Source: Flavobacterium sp. LHD-85 (GTDB lineage: Bacteria; Bacteroidota; Bacteroidia; Flavobacteriales; Flavobacteriaceae). Taken from it: a stretch of 64,000 bases of DNA. Below are positions 42,202 to 51,223 of the stretch, in pieces (within the stretch, counting starts at the first letter, position 1; every line of letters begins with the position of its first letter). The DNA is taken from contig NZ_JAVFVR010000004.1 in assembly GCF_030929595.1 (NCBI RefSeq), forward strand, positions 124,001 to 188,000, given 5' to 3'. The position numbers and the translations under genes are program-made. The notes below the pieces were generated by a model that had not been told where the DNA came from, searched no databases, and saw nothing but the letters and a program-made list of their open reading frames with translations.

Positions 42202-42235
42202 CAAAAATAATCACAAAATTTGGTAACTTTACAAA
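42202..42235 (-). promoter_or_regulatory. Candidate birA promoter
   Basis: TATTTTTG (42202-42209, minus strand) matches TAnnTTTG perfectly, with TTTG 22 nt upstream (42232-42235). The implied start is about 36 nt before the birA ATG. Confidence 0.4.
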
Positions 42236-42252
42236 TTCATATAAAATAATTC

Positions 42253-42624
42253 ATGGCGAAAAAGACTATTAATAATGATGTTCTACTGGCGAACATAATC
42301 AAAGGGATTGAGGAAGTAAAAGGAAATGATATCGATATTCTTGACTTAAGAGAAATAGATACTGCTGTATGCGACTATTTTGTTATTTGCAACGGTAGCT
42401 CAAACACCCAAGTTAACGCCATCGTAAACTCAATTCAAAAAATTGTATCAAAAGACTTAAAAGATAAACCTTGGCACGTAGAAGGAACCGATAACGCTGA
42501 ATGGGTTTTAATGGACTATGTACACATTGTAGTACACGTTTTCCAGAAACATATTCGCGAATATTATAACATCGAAAGCCTTTGGGGCGATGCCAAAATA
42601 ACTTCAATCGAGAACAAATACTAA
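42253..42624 (+). CDS. rsfS: Ribosomal silencing factor
   Basis: A 123-residue RsfS/YbeB homologue that binds ribosomal protein L14 and blocks subunit joining under poor nutrition. Family parts are LANIIKGIEEVKGNDIDILDLREID, CDYFVICNGSSNTQVNAIVNSI, KPWHVEGTDNAEWVLMDYVHIVVHVFQKHIREYYNIESLWGDA. Complete. It lies 15 nt before ftsH, so the two share a transcript, a common Bacteroidota order. Confidence 0.97.
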   Translation: MAKKTINNDVLLANIIKGIEEVKGNDIDILDLREIDTAVCDYFVICNGSSNTQVNAIVNSIQKIVSKDLKDKPWHVEGTDNAEWVLMDYVHIVVHVFQKHIREYYNIESLWGDAKITSIENKY

Positions 42625-42639
42625 AGAAACTTTCATTAA

Positions 42640-44565
42640 ATGGCTAAAGATAATAATCCAAATCCGAATAAATTTAAAATAAGTCCTTGGTTAATATACA
42701 CCGCAATACTTTTAGTTTTTTTATTCATAAGTTTTGCCACAGGAGGATCAAGCTTAAGCGAACCTGCTCAATTAACTTCTTCTAAATTCAACACCTTATT
42801 AGAAAAAGGCCAAATAGATAAAGTAATTGTTTTTAACAAAGCAGAAGCTGAGGTATATTTAAATGCTGCGGCTCTTAAAGACCCAGCAAATAAAAAAGTA
42901 GCTGAAGATATTTTCAAACAGCCAAACAAAGGCCCACACTATACTTTGGAAATTGGTAACGATCAAATCTTTCAGACTAAACTGGAAAAAGCAGTTAGCG
43001 AAGGAAAACTAAAAGATTTCAACTTTCTACAAAAAAATAACTGGAGCGATATTTTAATCAGCTTACTTCCTATCATCATTATTGTTGGTGTATGGATTTT
43101 CATTATGCGTAAAATGTCTGGCGGAGGCGCTGGCGGAGGCGGACAGATTTTCAATATCGGAAAATCTAAAGCTAAATTGTTTGATGAAAAAACAGACATT
43201 AAAACAACATTTAAAGATGTTGCTGGTTTAGAAGGCGCTAAAGAAGAAATTCAGGAAATCGTTGAATTCCTTAAAAACCCAGAAAAATATACGAATCTTG
43301 GAGGTAAAATTCCAAAAGGAGCTTTATTGGTAGGGCCTCCGGGAACTGGTAAAACTTTATTGGCAAAAGCTGTTGCTGGTGAAGCGCAAGTACCATTCTT
43401 CTCTTTATCTGGCTCAGATTTCGTAGAGATGTTCGTTGGAGTTGGTGCTTCACGTGTTCGAGACTTATTTAAACAAGCGAAAGAAAAATCTCCTGCTATT
43501 ATCTTCATCGACGAGATCGATGCTGTTGGTAGAGCAAGAGGTAAAAGCAATATGTCTGGCGGAAACGACGAGAGAGAAAACACTTTGAACCAATTACTAA
43601 CAGAAATGGACGGTTTTGGCACAAACTCTAACGTAATTGTTTTAGCCGCAACAAACAGAGCTGACGTGCTAGACAAAGCTTTAATGCGTGCAGGACGTTT
43701 TGACAGACAAATCTTTGTTGACTTACCAGACATTCGCGAAAGAGCTGAAATCTTTAAAGTACACTTAGCTCCTATCAAAAAAGTAGAAGGTCTTGATTTA
43801 GATTTCTTAGCAAAACAAACGCCAGGTTTCTCTGGTGCTGATATTGCTAATGTTTGTAACGAAGCTGCCTTAATTGCAGCAAGAAATAACAAAGCTGCTG
43901 TTGACAGACAAGATTTCCTTGATGCTGTTGATAGAATTATTGGCGGTCTTGAAAAGAAAAACAAAATCATTACTCCAGACGAAAAAAGAGCAATCGCTAT
44001 TCACGAAGCTGGTCACGCTACTGTAAGCTGGATGTTAGAACATGCTGCTCCTCTTATTAAAGTTACAATTGTTCCTCGTGGACAAAGTTTAGGTGCTGCT
44101 TGGTACTTACCAGAAGAAAGACAAATCGTAAGAACAGATCAAATGTTGGACGAAATGTGTGCTACTATGGGTGGTAGAGCTGCTGAAAAAGTAACTTTTG
44201 ACAGAATTTCAACCGGAGCTTTAAGTGATTTAGAAAAAGTAACTCGTCAAGCTCGTGCTATGGTAACTATTTATGGATTGAATGACAAAATAGGGAATGT
44301 TACTTACTACGATTCAACTGGACAAAGTGAATACAATTTCTCTAAACCATATTCTGATGAGACTGCAAAAATCATTGATAAAGAAATTTCAGATTTAATC
44401 GAAGGTCAATATCAGAGAGCAATTCAGATTTTAGAAGAAAACAAAGACAAGTTAAACCAACTTGCTGATATTCTGATTGAAAAAGAAGTAATCTTTAAAG
44501 ATGATTTAGAAAACATATTCGGAAAACGTACTTTTGACAAAAATTTAGAAGAAGTAGTTTCATAA
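42640..44565 (+). CDS. ftsH: ATP-dependent zinc metalloprotease FtsH
   Basis: A 641-residue inner-membrane AAA+ protease. Two membrane helices (about 14-34 and 138-157) flank a periplasmic domain. Then come the AAA domain with Walker A GPPGTGKT (232-239), Walker B IIFIDEIDA (287-295), the second region ATNRADVLD and arginine finger AGRFDRQ, and the protease domain with HEAGH (455-459). A glycine-rich linker (GGGAGGGG, 161-168) follows the second helix. It degrades misassembled membrane proteins and short-lived regulators. A strong 18-bp terminator follows. Confidence 0.99.
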   Translation: MAKDNNPNPNKFKISPWLIYTAILLVFLFISFATGGSSLSEPAQLTSSKFNTLLEKGQIDKVIVFNKAEAEVYLNAAALKDPANKKVAEDIFKQPNKGPHYTLEIGNDQIFQTKLEKAVSEGKLKDFNFLQKNNWSDILISLLPIIIIVGVWIFIMRKMSGGGAGGGGQIFNIGKSKAKLFDEKTDIKTTFKDVAGLEGAKEEIQEIVEFLKNPEKYTNLGGKIPKGALLVGPPGTGKTLLAKAVAGEAQVPFFSLSGSDFVEMFVGVGASRVRDLFKQAKEKSPAIIFIDEIDAVGRARGKSNMSGGNDERENTLNQLLTEMDGFGTNSNVIVLAATNRADVLDKALMRAGRFDRQIFVDLPDIRERAEIFKVHLAPIKKVEGLDLDFLAKQTPGFSGADIANVCNEAALIAARNNKAAVDRQDFLDAVDRIIGGLEKKNKIITPDEKRAIAIHEAGHATVSWMLEHAAPLIKVTIVPRGQSLGAAWYLPEERQIVRTDQMLDEMCATMGGRAAEKVTFDRISTGALSDLEKVTRQARAMVTIYGLNDKIGNVTYYDSTGQSEYNFSKPYSDETAKIIDKEISDLIEGQYQRAIQILEENKDKLNQLADILIEKEVIFKDDLENIFGKRTFDKNLEEVVS

Positions 44566-44593
44566 ATAATTACGAAAAACGTAATAAATTTTT

Positions 44594-44632
44594 AAAATCT
44601 TAATTCAAAAGTCCCTTTTGAATTAAGATTTT
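44594..44632 (+). terminator. Rho-independent terminator after ftsH
   Basis: Perfect 18-bp stem AAAATCTTAATTCAAAAG/CTTTTGAATTAAGATTTT (44594-44611 with 44615-44632), loop TCC, followed by more T residues. Confidence 0.88.
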
Positions 44633-44642
44633 TTTATCTTTG
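44617..44642 (+). promoter_or_regulatory. Candidate promoter of the LUD-cdsA-psd operon
   Basis: TATCTTTG (44635-44642) matches TAnnTTTG perfectly. TTTG at 44617-44620 is only 14 nt upstream, shorter than usual, and lies in the ftsH terminator. The implied leader is about 35 nt. Confidence 0.42.
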
Positions 44643-44681
44643 AACGTTTTCAATTAACATGTAAAGCATTTCATATAAAAA

Positions 44682-45287
44682 ATGAATTTTTTCAAAAAAA
44701 TATTTGGCTCTAGTGAAGCCGCTTCTGACGACGAGAATGAAAGCGAATATGCTGGTACTTCTGCGCAGAACAGTCATTTATCTTTAGATGAGCAATTTAT
44801 TTTCAACTTCAAAAAAAATGGAGGTAAGTTCTTGTACTGCGAAAACATGGAAGAGGTTGCCGAACAATTTGAAAACATTTTGGAAGAAAACGACTGGTTT
44901 GAAAATGAAGTTTTATGCTATGAACCTGCTCTTTTTAGTTTATTAGAAGAAAACAAATTGTTTTATATTGCACCAACCAAACCTAGATTCTTATTGGCAA
45001 GCTGTGAAAACCTTATAGCCGATGAAGGTTCTATTTTATTTTCATCAAAACAAATTAGACAAAATAAACCAAACGAATTACCTGCTAACATAGTTATTAT
45101 AGCAACCACAAGCCAAATTCTTCCAATGAAAAGCGATGGATTAAGCGCTATAAAACGTAAGTACGAAAGAGACATACCTACTAATATCACTACAATAAAA
45201 TATTTCGAAAAAGCGAAAGACGAAGATTTTACTCAATACGGAAGTGTTGCAAAAAACCTTTATTTACTGCTTTTAGAAGACCTTTAA
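44682..45287 (+). CDS. LUD-domain protein
   Basis: A 201-residue LUD-domain protein (LutC/YkgG-like fold). An acidic N terminus (about 10-40) precedes the domain: EQFIFNFKKNGGKFLYCENMEEVAEQFENIL, SCENLIADEGSILFSSKQIRQNKPNELPANIVIIAT and YERDIPTNITTIKYFE. It is placed upstream of cdsA, as is usual in Flavobacteriaceae, so a link to lactate use is not implied. It ends 1 nt before the cdsA ATG. Confidence 0.88.
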   Translation: MNFFKKIFGSSEAASDDENESEYAGTSAQNSHLSLDEQFIFNFKKNGGKFLYCENMEEVAEQFENILEENDWFENEVLCYEPALFSLLEENKLFYIAPTKPRFLLASCENLIADEGSILFSSKQIRQNKPNELPANIVIIATTSQILPMKSDGLSAIKRKYERDIPTNITTIKYFEKAKDEDFTQYGSVAKNLYLLLLEDL

Positions 45288-45288
45288 G

Positions 45289-46179
45289 ATGAACGAAACA
45301 CTGAAGAGGGCCATTTCTGGTGCTGTTTATATCGCTTTATTATTAACTTCGATATTGTTTTCTACAGAAAGCTTCATTACTCTTTTTGGCGTTTTCCTGA
45401 TTATTACGATATACGAATTTTCTAATATCGTAAACCTGAATAAAGTCTTTTCTATATTTTTTGGAGTCGTAATATACTCTTCTACAATTCTGGTAAGCCA
45501 TTACAACAAACAAACAAGCCAGTTCTTAAACGATACATTTAATTTCAACATAAACCTTGATGTAAATATTAAACAGTTGGATTTAATTCTTCTTGCTGTT
45601 ACTATAGTTGTTTCTATTAAATGCATCATATTCTTATTTTATGATTCTATCCAGAAAATAAGCACTTCGTCAAAGTATTTATATCTTCTTGGCTATATTA
45701 CACTTCCATTTATTTTTATTGTAAAAATTTCTTTTGGAACAAATGATTACAATCCGAAAATCATTCTTGGATTATTTATTTTAATTTGGACCAATGATAC
45801 TTTTGCTTATCTGGTTGGAAAGTCAATGGGAAAACACAAATTATTTGAACGAGTTTCTCCTAAAAAAACAATTGAAGGTTTTCTTGGCGGTGTTATTTTT
45901 GCAGCTTTTGCTGGCTTTTTGATTTCTAAACTCTATATTCAGCCTAAACCTGAATTCAGCAACACATCAATCTTAATCTGGACCATTATCGCATTAATTG
46001 TGAGCATTTTTGGAACTATTGGAGACTTAATAGAATCCAAATTTAAGCGAATTGCCGGTATTAAAGACAGCGGTTCGATAATGCCTGGTCATGGAGGTAT
46101 TCTAGATCGATTAGATAGTGTTATATTTGTAGCACCAATTATATTTTTATTTTATCAAATTTTATATTATGTTTCATAA
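45289..46179 (+). CDS. cdsA: Phosphatidate cytidylyltransferase
   Basis: A 296-residue integral membrane enzyme making CDP-diacylglycerol. About seven hydrophobic segments are visible. The CDS signature near the C terminus is complete: SKFKRIAGIKDSGSIMPGHGGILDRLDS (KD, HGG and DR present). It supplies the precursor of phosphatidylserine and other phospholipids. psd follows and overlaps its end by 11 nt. Confidence 0.97.
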   Translation: MNETLKRAISGAVYIALLLTSILFSTESFITLFGVFLIITIYEFSNIVNLNKVFSIFFGVVIYSSTILVSHYNKQTSQFLNDTFNFNINLDVNIKQLDLILLAVTIVVSIKCIIFLFYDSIQKISTSSKYLYLLGYITLPFIFIVKISFGTNDYNPKIILGLFILIWTNDTFAYLVGKSMGKHKLFERVSPKKTIEGFLGGVIFAAFAGFLISKLYIQPKPEFSNTSILIWTIIALIVSIFGTIGDLIESKFKRIAGIKDSGSIMPGHGGILDRLDSVIFVAPIIFLFYQILYYVS

Positions 46180-46822
46180 AGAGGGAGGCCCGTCCATTTT
46201 ATTAGGTACTGTTTTTACTGTAGCTGTACTTTTAATTGCTGATAAATTCATTGATATTGCTTGGCTGAGAATGCTTGTGCAATTTGCAGCGCTTGTAATT
46301 TTAATTATTATTTTACAATTCTTCAGAAACCCGAAGAGAATTGCAATTAGAAACAGCGATCATATCCTAGCTCCAGTTGATGGTAAAGTGGTGGTTATCG
46401 AAGAAGTTTATGAAGGAGAATATTTTAAAGATAAACGTTTACAGGTTTCTATTTTCATGTCACCAATCAATGTACACGTAACGCGTTATGCTATGGATGG
46501 TATTATTAAATTTAGTAAATACCACCCTGGTAAATTTCTTGTTGCTTGGCACCCAAAAGCAAGTGAAGAAAATGAAAGAACTACTATAGTAATCGAAAAC
46601 GAAACTTTTGGCGCTATTTTATACAGACAAATTGCTGGTGCATTGGCTCGTAGAATTGTAAACTATGCAAAAGAAGGAATGCAGGTTGTTCAAGGAACTG
46701 ATGCTGGTTTCATTAAATTTGGTTCAAGAGTAGATTTATTTTTACCTTTAGGTACACCAATTAATGTTGAGTTGAATCAAAAAGCAATTGGTGGTAAAAC
46801 AATTATCGCTACGAAAGCATAA
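46169..46822 (+). CDS. psd: Phosphatidylserine decarboxylase family protein
   Basis: A 217-residue decarboxylase of the short archaeal-like type that makes phosphatidylethanolamine. A hydrophobic N-terminal stretch (about 10-50) anchors it. Motifs are DHILAPVDGKVVVIEEV, VSIFMSPINVHVTRYAMDG and the self-cleavage site FIKFGSRVDLFLP, where the Ser of GS would become the pyruvoyl group. It starts inside the end of cdsA, and the next gene starts directly after its stop. Confidence 0.95.
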   Translation: MFHKEGGPSILLGTVFTVAVLLIADKFIDIAWLRMLVQFAALVILIIILQFFRNPKRIAIRNSDHILAPVDGKVVVIEEVYEGEYFKDKRLQVSIFMSPINVHVTRYAMDGIIKFSKYHPGKFLVAWHPKASEENERTTIVIENETFGAILYRQIAGALARRIVNYAKEGMQVVQGTDAGFIKFGSRVDLFLPLGTPINVELNQKAIGGKTIIATKA

Positions 46823-47092
46823 ATGGCCGATAAAGATTTAGACATTCGCTTTGCTAAAGCCGTAGAAGCAGCAATGACAATGACTCAGGCTTCACTGCCG
46901 CAAGATGTGCAGTTAAGACTTTATGCTTTTTACAAACAGGCGACTTTTGGAACAGCAGTTTACAATCAATCTGAGAATTTTGATTTACGAAATGCCTTTA
47001 AAACCAATGCCTGGATGCAAATAAGCCATATGTCTGTAGACGAAGCCAAAGAAAATTATATCGAAATCATCAATTCATTAACATCAAAATAA
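46823..47092 (+). CDS. Acyl-CoA-binding protein
   Basis: An 89-residue ACBP with the full pattern: RFAKAVEAAMTMTQASLPQDVQLRLYAFYKQATFGTA, then FDLRNAFKTNAWMQISHMSVDEAKENYIEIINSL. It binds long-chain acyl-CoA, fitting the phospholipid genes around it. No gap separates its ATG from the psd stop, and it ends 7 nt before the next gene. Confidence 0.95.
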   Translation: MADKDLDIRFAKAVEAAMTMTQASLPQDVQLRLYAFYKQATFGTAVYNQSENFDLRNAFKTNAWMQISHMSVDEAKENYIEIINSLTSK

Positions 47093-47099
47093 AAACATT

Positions 47100-47879
47100 A
47101 TGAAGAAAAACGTTGTTCTTTTCAGCACTTTAGCTTCATTTTTACTATTATTTTCCTGTAAAGAAGACAAGCTGGTTGAAGTAGTTGAAGTTCCTCTTCC
47201 AACAAAAGAAGAGAAAATAACTATTGGTTCGCCAAATGATGTCAAAGCCGATCCCGGTTCTTTTGAAATGACTAAACTGCCATTTAATTATGATGGCCTT
47301 GCTCCCGACATTAGAACCTTGACCTTAGAAACACATTATTCTAAGCACTACCTATCATATACAAATGCTTTTAATAAAGAAATTGTTTCGACTGAGTTTG
47401 AAAATATGCCTATTGAAGACATTTTAAAAAAAATGCCTCTTACTAATTTAAAACTTCGTCAAAATGCAGGTGGATACTACAATCATACATTGTATTTTAA
47501 TATTCTAACCCCAAAAGAACAAACTCCAAAAGATACCCTTGCAGGTTCTATTAATAAAGAATTTGGTTCTTTTAATAATTTAACGAATCAATTTAAAGCG
47601 CAGTCAGAAAAGCAATTTGGTTCTGGATGGGTTTGGCTGGTTGTAGACCGTTATGGCAAATTACAAATTACTACAACAGACAATCAGGATAATCCATTAA
47701 TGAAAAATGCTTTGATTCCAGGAACTCCAATTATGGGAATTGATCTTTGGGAACACGCCTATTATTTAGATTACCAAAACCGAAAAGGCAGTTATATTGA
47801 TGCTTTTTACCAGCATATAAATTGGGAAAAAGTAAACGAATATTACATTGAAGCACTCAAAAAGGTTAAAAAAGTATAA
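47100..47879 (+). CDS. Exported Fe/Mn superoxide dismutase, lipoprotein
   Basis: A 259-residue Fe/Mn superoxide dismutase with an added N terminus. The signal peptide ends FLLLFSC with Cys20 in a lipobox, so it is likely membrane-attached outside the cytoplasm. Metal ligands align as His79 (LETHYSKHY), His129 (GGYYNHTLYF), Asp215 and His219 (DLWEHAYYLDYQN). The residues between about 21 and 57 are a linker. It lies in the phospholipid operon after the ACBP gene. It may protect the envelope from superoxide. Confidence 0.93.
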   Translation: MKKNVVLFSTLASFLLLFSCKEDKLVEVVEVPLPTKEEKITIGSPNDVKADPGSFEMTKLPFNYDGLAPDIRTLTLETHYSKHYLSYTNAFNKEIVSTEFENMPIEDILKKMPLTNLKLRQNAGGYYNHTLYFNILTPKEQTPKDTLAGSINKEFGSFNNLTNQFKAQSEKQFGSGWVWLVVDRYGKLQITTTDNQDNPLMKNALIPGTPIMGIDLWEHAYYLDYQNRKGSYIDAFYQHINWEKVNEYYIEALKKVKKV

Positions 47880-47882
47880 AAC

Positions 47883-47915
47883 AAAAAAGCTGATACAATT
47901 TGTATCAGCTTTTTT
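47883..47915 (+). terminator. Terminator after the superoxide dismutase gene
   Basis: 15-bp stem AAAAAAGCTGATACA/TGTATCAGCTTTTTT (47883-47897 with 47901-47915), loop ATT, followed by more T residues. Confidence 0.9.
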
Positions 47916-47944
47916 TTATACCTTTTAGTACTCAAACGAAGATA

Positions 47945-49003
47945 ATGAAAGATATTGCCAATCGTTTTACAGAAAATCCCTTATTGTCGCCGTCAGATAT
48001 ATCGCCCAGCAGAGAAGGTTTAGAAATTACCTGTCTGTTGAATCCAGGCGTGTTTCAGTTTCAAAATAAAACATGGCTGGCAGTACGTGTCGCAGAAAGA
48101 CCAAAACAAGTTGAAAACATTATCTCGTTTCCAATCTTAACAGAAGCAGGAACAATTCAAATTATCGAAATTTTAAAAGATCATCCTGACCTTATTGCAA
48201 CAGATGCTCGAGTAATTAACTATCAAGGCATTGATTATTTGACTACGCTATCGCACATTCGTTTATTATGTAGTGAAGATGGAAAACGGTTTTACGAACC
48301 TGAAGATTACCCACATTTGGTAGGTGAAGGGATATTGGAAACTTTCGGCATTGAAGATTGTCGTGTTTCTCTCATTGAAGGAAAATATTACCTCACTTTT
48401 ACTTCTGTTTCTCCCAATGGCGTTGGTGTTGGCTTGCGAACTACTACTGATTGGAAAAACTTTCAAAAACACGGAATTATATTTCCGCCACACAATAAGG
48501 ATTGTGCAATTTTTGAAGAAAAAATAAACGGTTTATTTTATGCTTTACACCGCCCAAGTAGTGTAGACATTGGTGGAAATTATATTTGGATTGCTTCCTC
48601 TCCAGACGGCATACATTGGGGAAATCATAAATGTATTATCAAAACCAGAAAAGAAAACTGGGACAGCAAAAGAGTTGGTGCTGGAGCTGCTCCTATAAAA
48701 ACAGAATTGGGCTGGCTTGAAATTTATCACGGAGCCAATGAATTTCACCAATATTGCCTAGGTGCTTTTTTAATGGATTTAGAAGATCCCACAAAAGTGA
48801 TTTCTAGAACAGAAACTCCAATTATGTTCCCAAAAACAAATTATGAGTTAAGCGGTTTCTTTGGAAATGTCGTTTTTACAAACGGTCATATTCTTGATCC
48901 TGATGGCGACACACTGACCGTATATTATGGTGCTTCAGACGAATTTGTTTGTGGAGCAACACTCTCTATAAAAGAAATTTTTTCTTTACTGAAAAAGCTC
49001 TAA
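47945..49003 (+). CDS. Glycoside hydrolase family 130 protein
   Basis: A 352-residue five-bladed propeller enzyme of GH130, which acts on mannosides by phosphorolysis or hydrolysis. I chose ATG 47945 (MKDIANRFTENPLLSP), since the upstream ATG lies in the preceding terminator. Visible are LLNPGVFQFQNKTWLAVRVAERP, LETFGIEDCRVSLIEGKYYLTFTSVS (the ED-x-R site with the probable catalytic Asp), HRPSSVDIGGNYIWIASSPDG and WDSKRVGAGAAPIKTELGWLEIYHG. No signal peptide, so cytoplasmic. Whether it is a phosphorylase or a hydrolase cannot be decided. Confidence 0.9.
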   Translation: MKDIANRFTENPLLSPSDISPSREGLEITCLLNPGVFQFQNKTWLAVRVAERPKQVENIISFPILTEAGTIQIIEILKDHPDLIATDARVINYQGIDYLTTLSHIRLLCSEDGKRFYEPEDYPHLVGEGILETFGIEDCRVSLIEGKYYLTFTSVSPNGVGVGLRTTTDWKNFQKHGIIFPPHNKDCAIFEEKINGLFYALHRPSSVDIGGNYIWIASSPDGIHWGNHKCIIKTRKENWDSKRVGAGAAPIKTELGWLEIYHGANEFHQYCLGAFLMDLEDPTKVISRTETPIMFPKTNYELSGFFGNVVFTNGHILDPDGDTLTVYYGASDEFVCGATLSIKEIFSLLKKL

Positions 49004-49050
49004 AAAAAAAAAAAAAAACTTGCTTAACATTCCCTAAACAAGTTTTTTTT
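49002..49050. terminator. Poly-A tract and terminator between GH130 and GH13
   Basis: A run of 17 A (49002-49018) begins inside the GH130 stop codon and continues into a stem AAAACTTG/CAAGTTTT with a 16-nt loop, ending in TTTTTTTT. It can stop either convergent transcript. Confidence 0.7.
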
Positions 49051-49062
49051 ATAATTCCGATT

Positions 49063-50937
49063 TTAATATTTCAATTCTAAAATCAAAGATTCTGAAGGTT
49101 CAATTGTGATTTTAGCTTCTCCTTGCCCATTTTGCACTTTCAATACAAATGTTTTATCTTGATACAATTGCTCTTTCATTTGATATTCTCCATCTTTTAA
49201 ATTCCATTTTGAAATAACATCCGCAGGAATTTTTAAATCAAATTCGCTTGTTTTTTCTGAAGAGAAATTAGCCACTACAATCAATTTTTGACTTTCAGAC
49301 CAACGTGCGTAAGAATACAATAATACATCGTAACTCTCATTATTTTGACGGTTTACAGTTTGAATTTCTTCAAAACTTCCCATCAAGGCGCTGCTATTGA
49401 TTGTAAAATTCAGCAAACGTTTGTAAAAATCACGCAGCTGTTTTTCAGAATCAGAAAGCTTTCCGCCATCAAATTTACCATCATTCATCCAACGTTGATG
49501 ATTTGGAACTCCGATGTAATCAAAAATCGATGTTCTCGAACGTTTTCCAAAACCTGCATCTTCGTTCCCCGCCTCTCCTACTTCCTGTCCGAAATAAATC
49601 ATAGTTGGCGAAGTACTTATTGTCGCTGAAACCACCATTAAAGGCTTTCCTCTTTCTGGCGTTCCCGCAAACTCTGGACTCGCCAAACGCTGTTCATCAT
49701 GATTGTCTAAAAAATGAAGCATATGATGTTCAATATCCGACATGTTATTTTGGATTTTTGTTAATTCGTCTGGAGAAGATTTTCCGCGAATTACATCTTT
49801 CAGCTTATCATATGTTTCTACTTTATCATACAAATAATCCATTTTTCCTAAACGAATATAATTGCGGTATTCATTCGGATTATAAACTTCAGCCAATAAA
49901 AAAGCATTTGGATTTTTCATTTTGATAGAAGAATTCATGTAACTCCAAAATTCATACGGAACCATTTCTGCCATATCATAACGGAATCCGTCTACGCCTT
50001 TTGCTGTCCAATACAGCGCAATATCTCTAAATTTTTTCCAAGAATCTGGCACATCTTTATCTTGCCAAAAAGCAAAATGTTCTTGATAAGATTTCTGATC
50101 AAAACCAGCAGGAAGTTCTGGAAAATCTTTAGTTCCGTCTGGACGCACTCCATAATTTACTTTTACCGTCTCGTACCAATCATTTTGATCTGGTTTAATT
50201 TTGCGAGAACCATTTCCTGTCCATTTCGCAGGGTTTTCATCAAATTTTCCATCAACAAGCGCATTTTTTTCTCCATTAAAAGGAATATCTCCATCTGGAA
50301 TTTCGAAATGCTGCTGTGGAATGTAATAGAAATTATTGTTTCGTTTATATTCAACCGTGATATCATCATCTGCGCCAAAATCTTTTACTCCTTCTGGATT
50401 TGATTTTCCTTCGTACTTTCTTGCGATATGATTTGGAACAATATCAATGATAACTTTCAAACCTGCATTATGAGTTCGTTTGATTAAAGCTTCAAATTCT
50501 TCTAATCGTTTTGCAGGATTTACAGCCAAATCTGGATTTACATTGTAATAATCTTTTACTGCGTAAGGAGAACCTGCACGGCCTTTTACCACTTCTGGAT
50601 CATCATTTGAAATTCCGTAGGCAGTATAATCACGCACCAAAGCATGATGCGGAACTCCAGTATACCAAATATAGCTTACGCCCAAATCTTTTATTTCGTG
50701 AAGCGCTTTGTCTGTAAAATCATTAAATTTTCCAACACCATTCTCTTCAATAGTTCCCCACGGTTTATTGTTTGTATTTTTATTTCCAAAAAGGCGCGTA
50801 AAAACTTGATAAACTACAACTTTCTTTTCTGCTGTCGTTTGTTCGTTTGCTGTGCTCATTTTTATATCTTTTGTTTTACAGGCTGAAAATAGTACCGTTA
50901 ATGTTATTCCGGCTGCGATTATTCTTTTACTTATCAT
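49063..50937 (-). CDS. Alpha-amylase family (GH13) lipoprotein
   Basis: A 624-residue GH13 enzyme on alpha-1,4-glucans. The signal peptide ends VLFSAC, Cys20 lipobox, so it is a lipoprotein. Region I is DIVPNH (165-170). The catalytic residues are Asp321 (DGFRYDMAE), Glu350 (LLAEVYNP) and Asp414 (FLDNHDEQR). The C-terminal beta-domain follows (about 520-620). The start is clear. A candidate LacI-type operator lies upstream. It is convergent with the GH130 gene and shares no transcript with it. Confidence 0.95.
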   Translation of the reverse strand: MISKRIIAAGITLTVLFSACKTKDIKMSTANEQTTAEKKVVVYQVFTRLFGNKNTNNKPWGTIEENGVGKFNDFTDKALHEIKDLGVSYIWYTGVPHHALVRDYTAYGISNDDPEVVKGRAGSPYAVKDYYNVNPDLAVNPAKRLEEFEALIKRTHNAGLKVIIDIVPNHIARKYEGKSNPEGVKDFGADDDITVEYKRNNNFYYIPQQHFEIPDGDIPFNGEKNALVDGKFDENPAKWTGNGSRKIKPDQNDWYETVKVNYGVRPDGTKDFPELPAGFDQKSYQEHFAFWQDKDVPDSWKKFRDIALYWTAKGVDGFRYDMAEMVPYEFWSYMNSSIKMKNPNAFLLAEVYNPNEYRNYIRLGKMDYLYDKVETYDKLKDVIRGKSSPDELTKIQNNMSDIEHHMLHFLDNHDEQRLASPEFAGTPERGKPLMVVSATISTSPTMIYFGQEVGEAGNEDAGFGKRSRTSIFDYIGVPNHQRWMNDGKFDGGKLSDSEKQLRDFYKRLLNFTINSSALMGSFEEIQTVNRQNNESYDVLLYSYARWSESQKLIVVANFSSEKTSEFDLKIPADVISKWNLKDGEYQMKEQLYQDKTFVLKVQNGQGEAKITIEPSESLILELKY

Positions 50938-51028
50938 ATTTTTTTAGGCTATTCTTATCTTCTCTCTTTGGCTTCAACGCTAGAAAGCATCAAAACAATT
51001 TTCTAAAAATAGCTCATTTTTTAAAACT

Positions 51029-51063
51029 CCGAAAACGTTTTATTTAATTTACAATGTTTTCGG
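51029..51063 (-). promoter_or_regulatory. Candidate LacI-family operator upstream of the GH13 gene
   Basis: The palindrome AAAACGTTTT (51032-51041) is nested in a longer inverted repeat CCGAAAAC/GTTTTCGG (51029-51036 with 51056-51063). The AACGTT core is typical of LacI-family sites. A TATTTTTA -7-like motif lies about 18 nt downstream on the minus strand. The gap 50938-51223 holds nothing else clear except an OstA-side TAAATTTG (51200-51207). Confidence 0.35.
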
Positions 51064-51223
51064 CTTAAAATACAAGCACTACAACGTGAGAGTTTAAGAT
51101 TTTGTTGAAAAATTAAATGAGGCTTAAATCTGACTTTAGACTGTTGATGACTTATTATAAATTAATCCTAATATCAGCCACAGGTTCTAACCTTTTTTAT
51201 AAATTTGACAAAAATTTAATCAG

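Noticed and set aside
43251..43970. 239-codon open frame on the minus strand inside ftsH
   Set aside because: Antisense to a highly conserved gene. Composition is the mirror of ftsH codons and no domain or signal is seen.
47900..47944. Upstream ATG for the GH130 gene
   Set aside because: It lies in the stem of the preceding terminator and adds residues not typical of the family.
49605..50403. Plus-strand frames of about 106 and 113 codons over the GH13 gene
   Set aside because: Antisense to an intact GH13 gene with all catalytic residues. Residue content is unlike a real protein.
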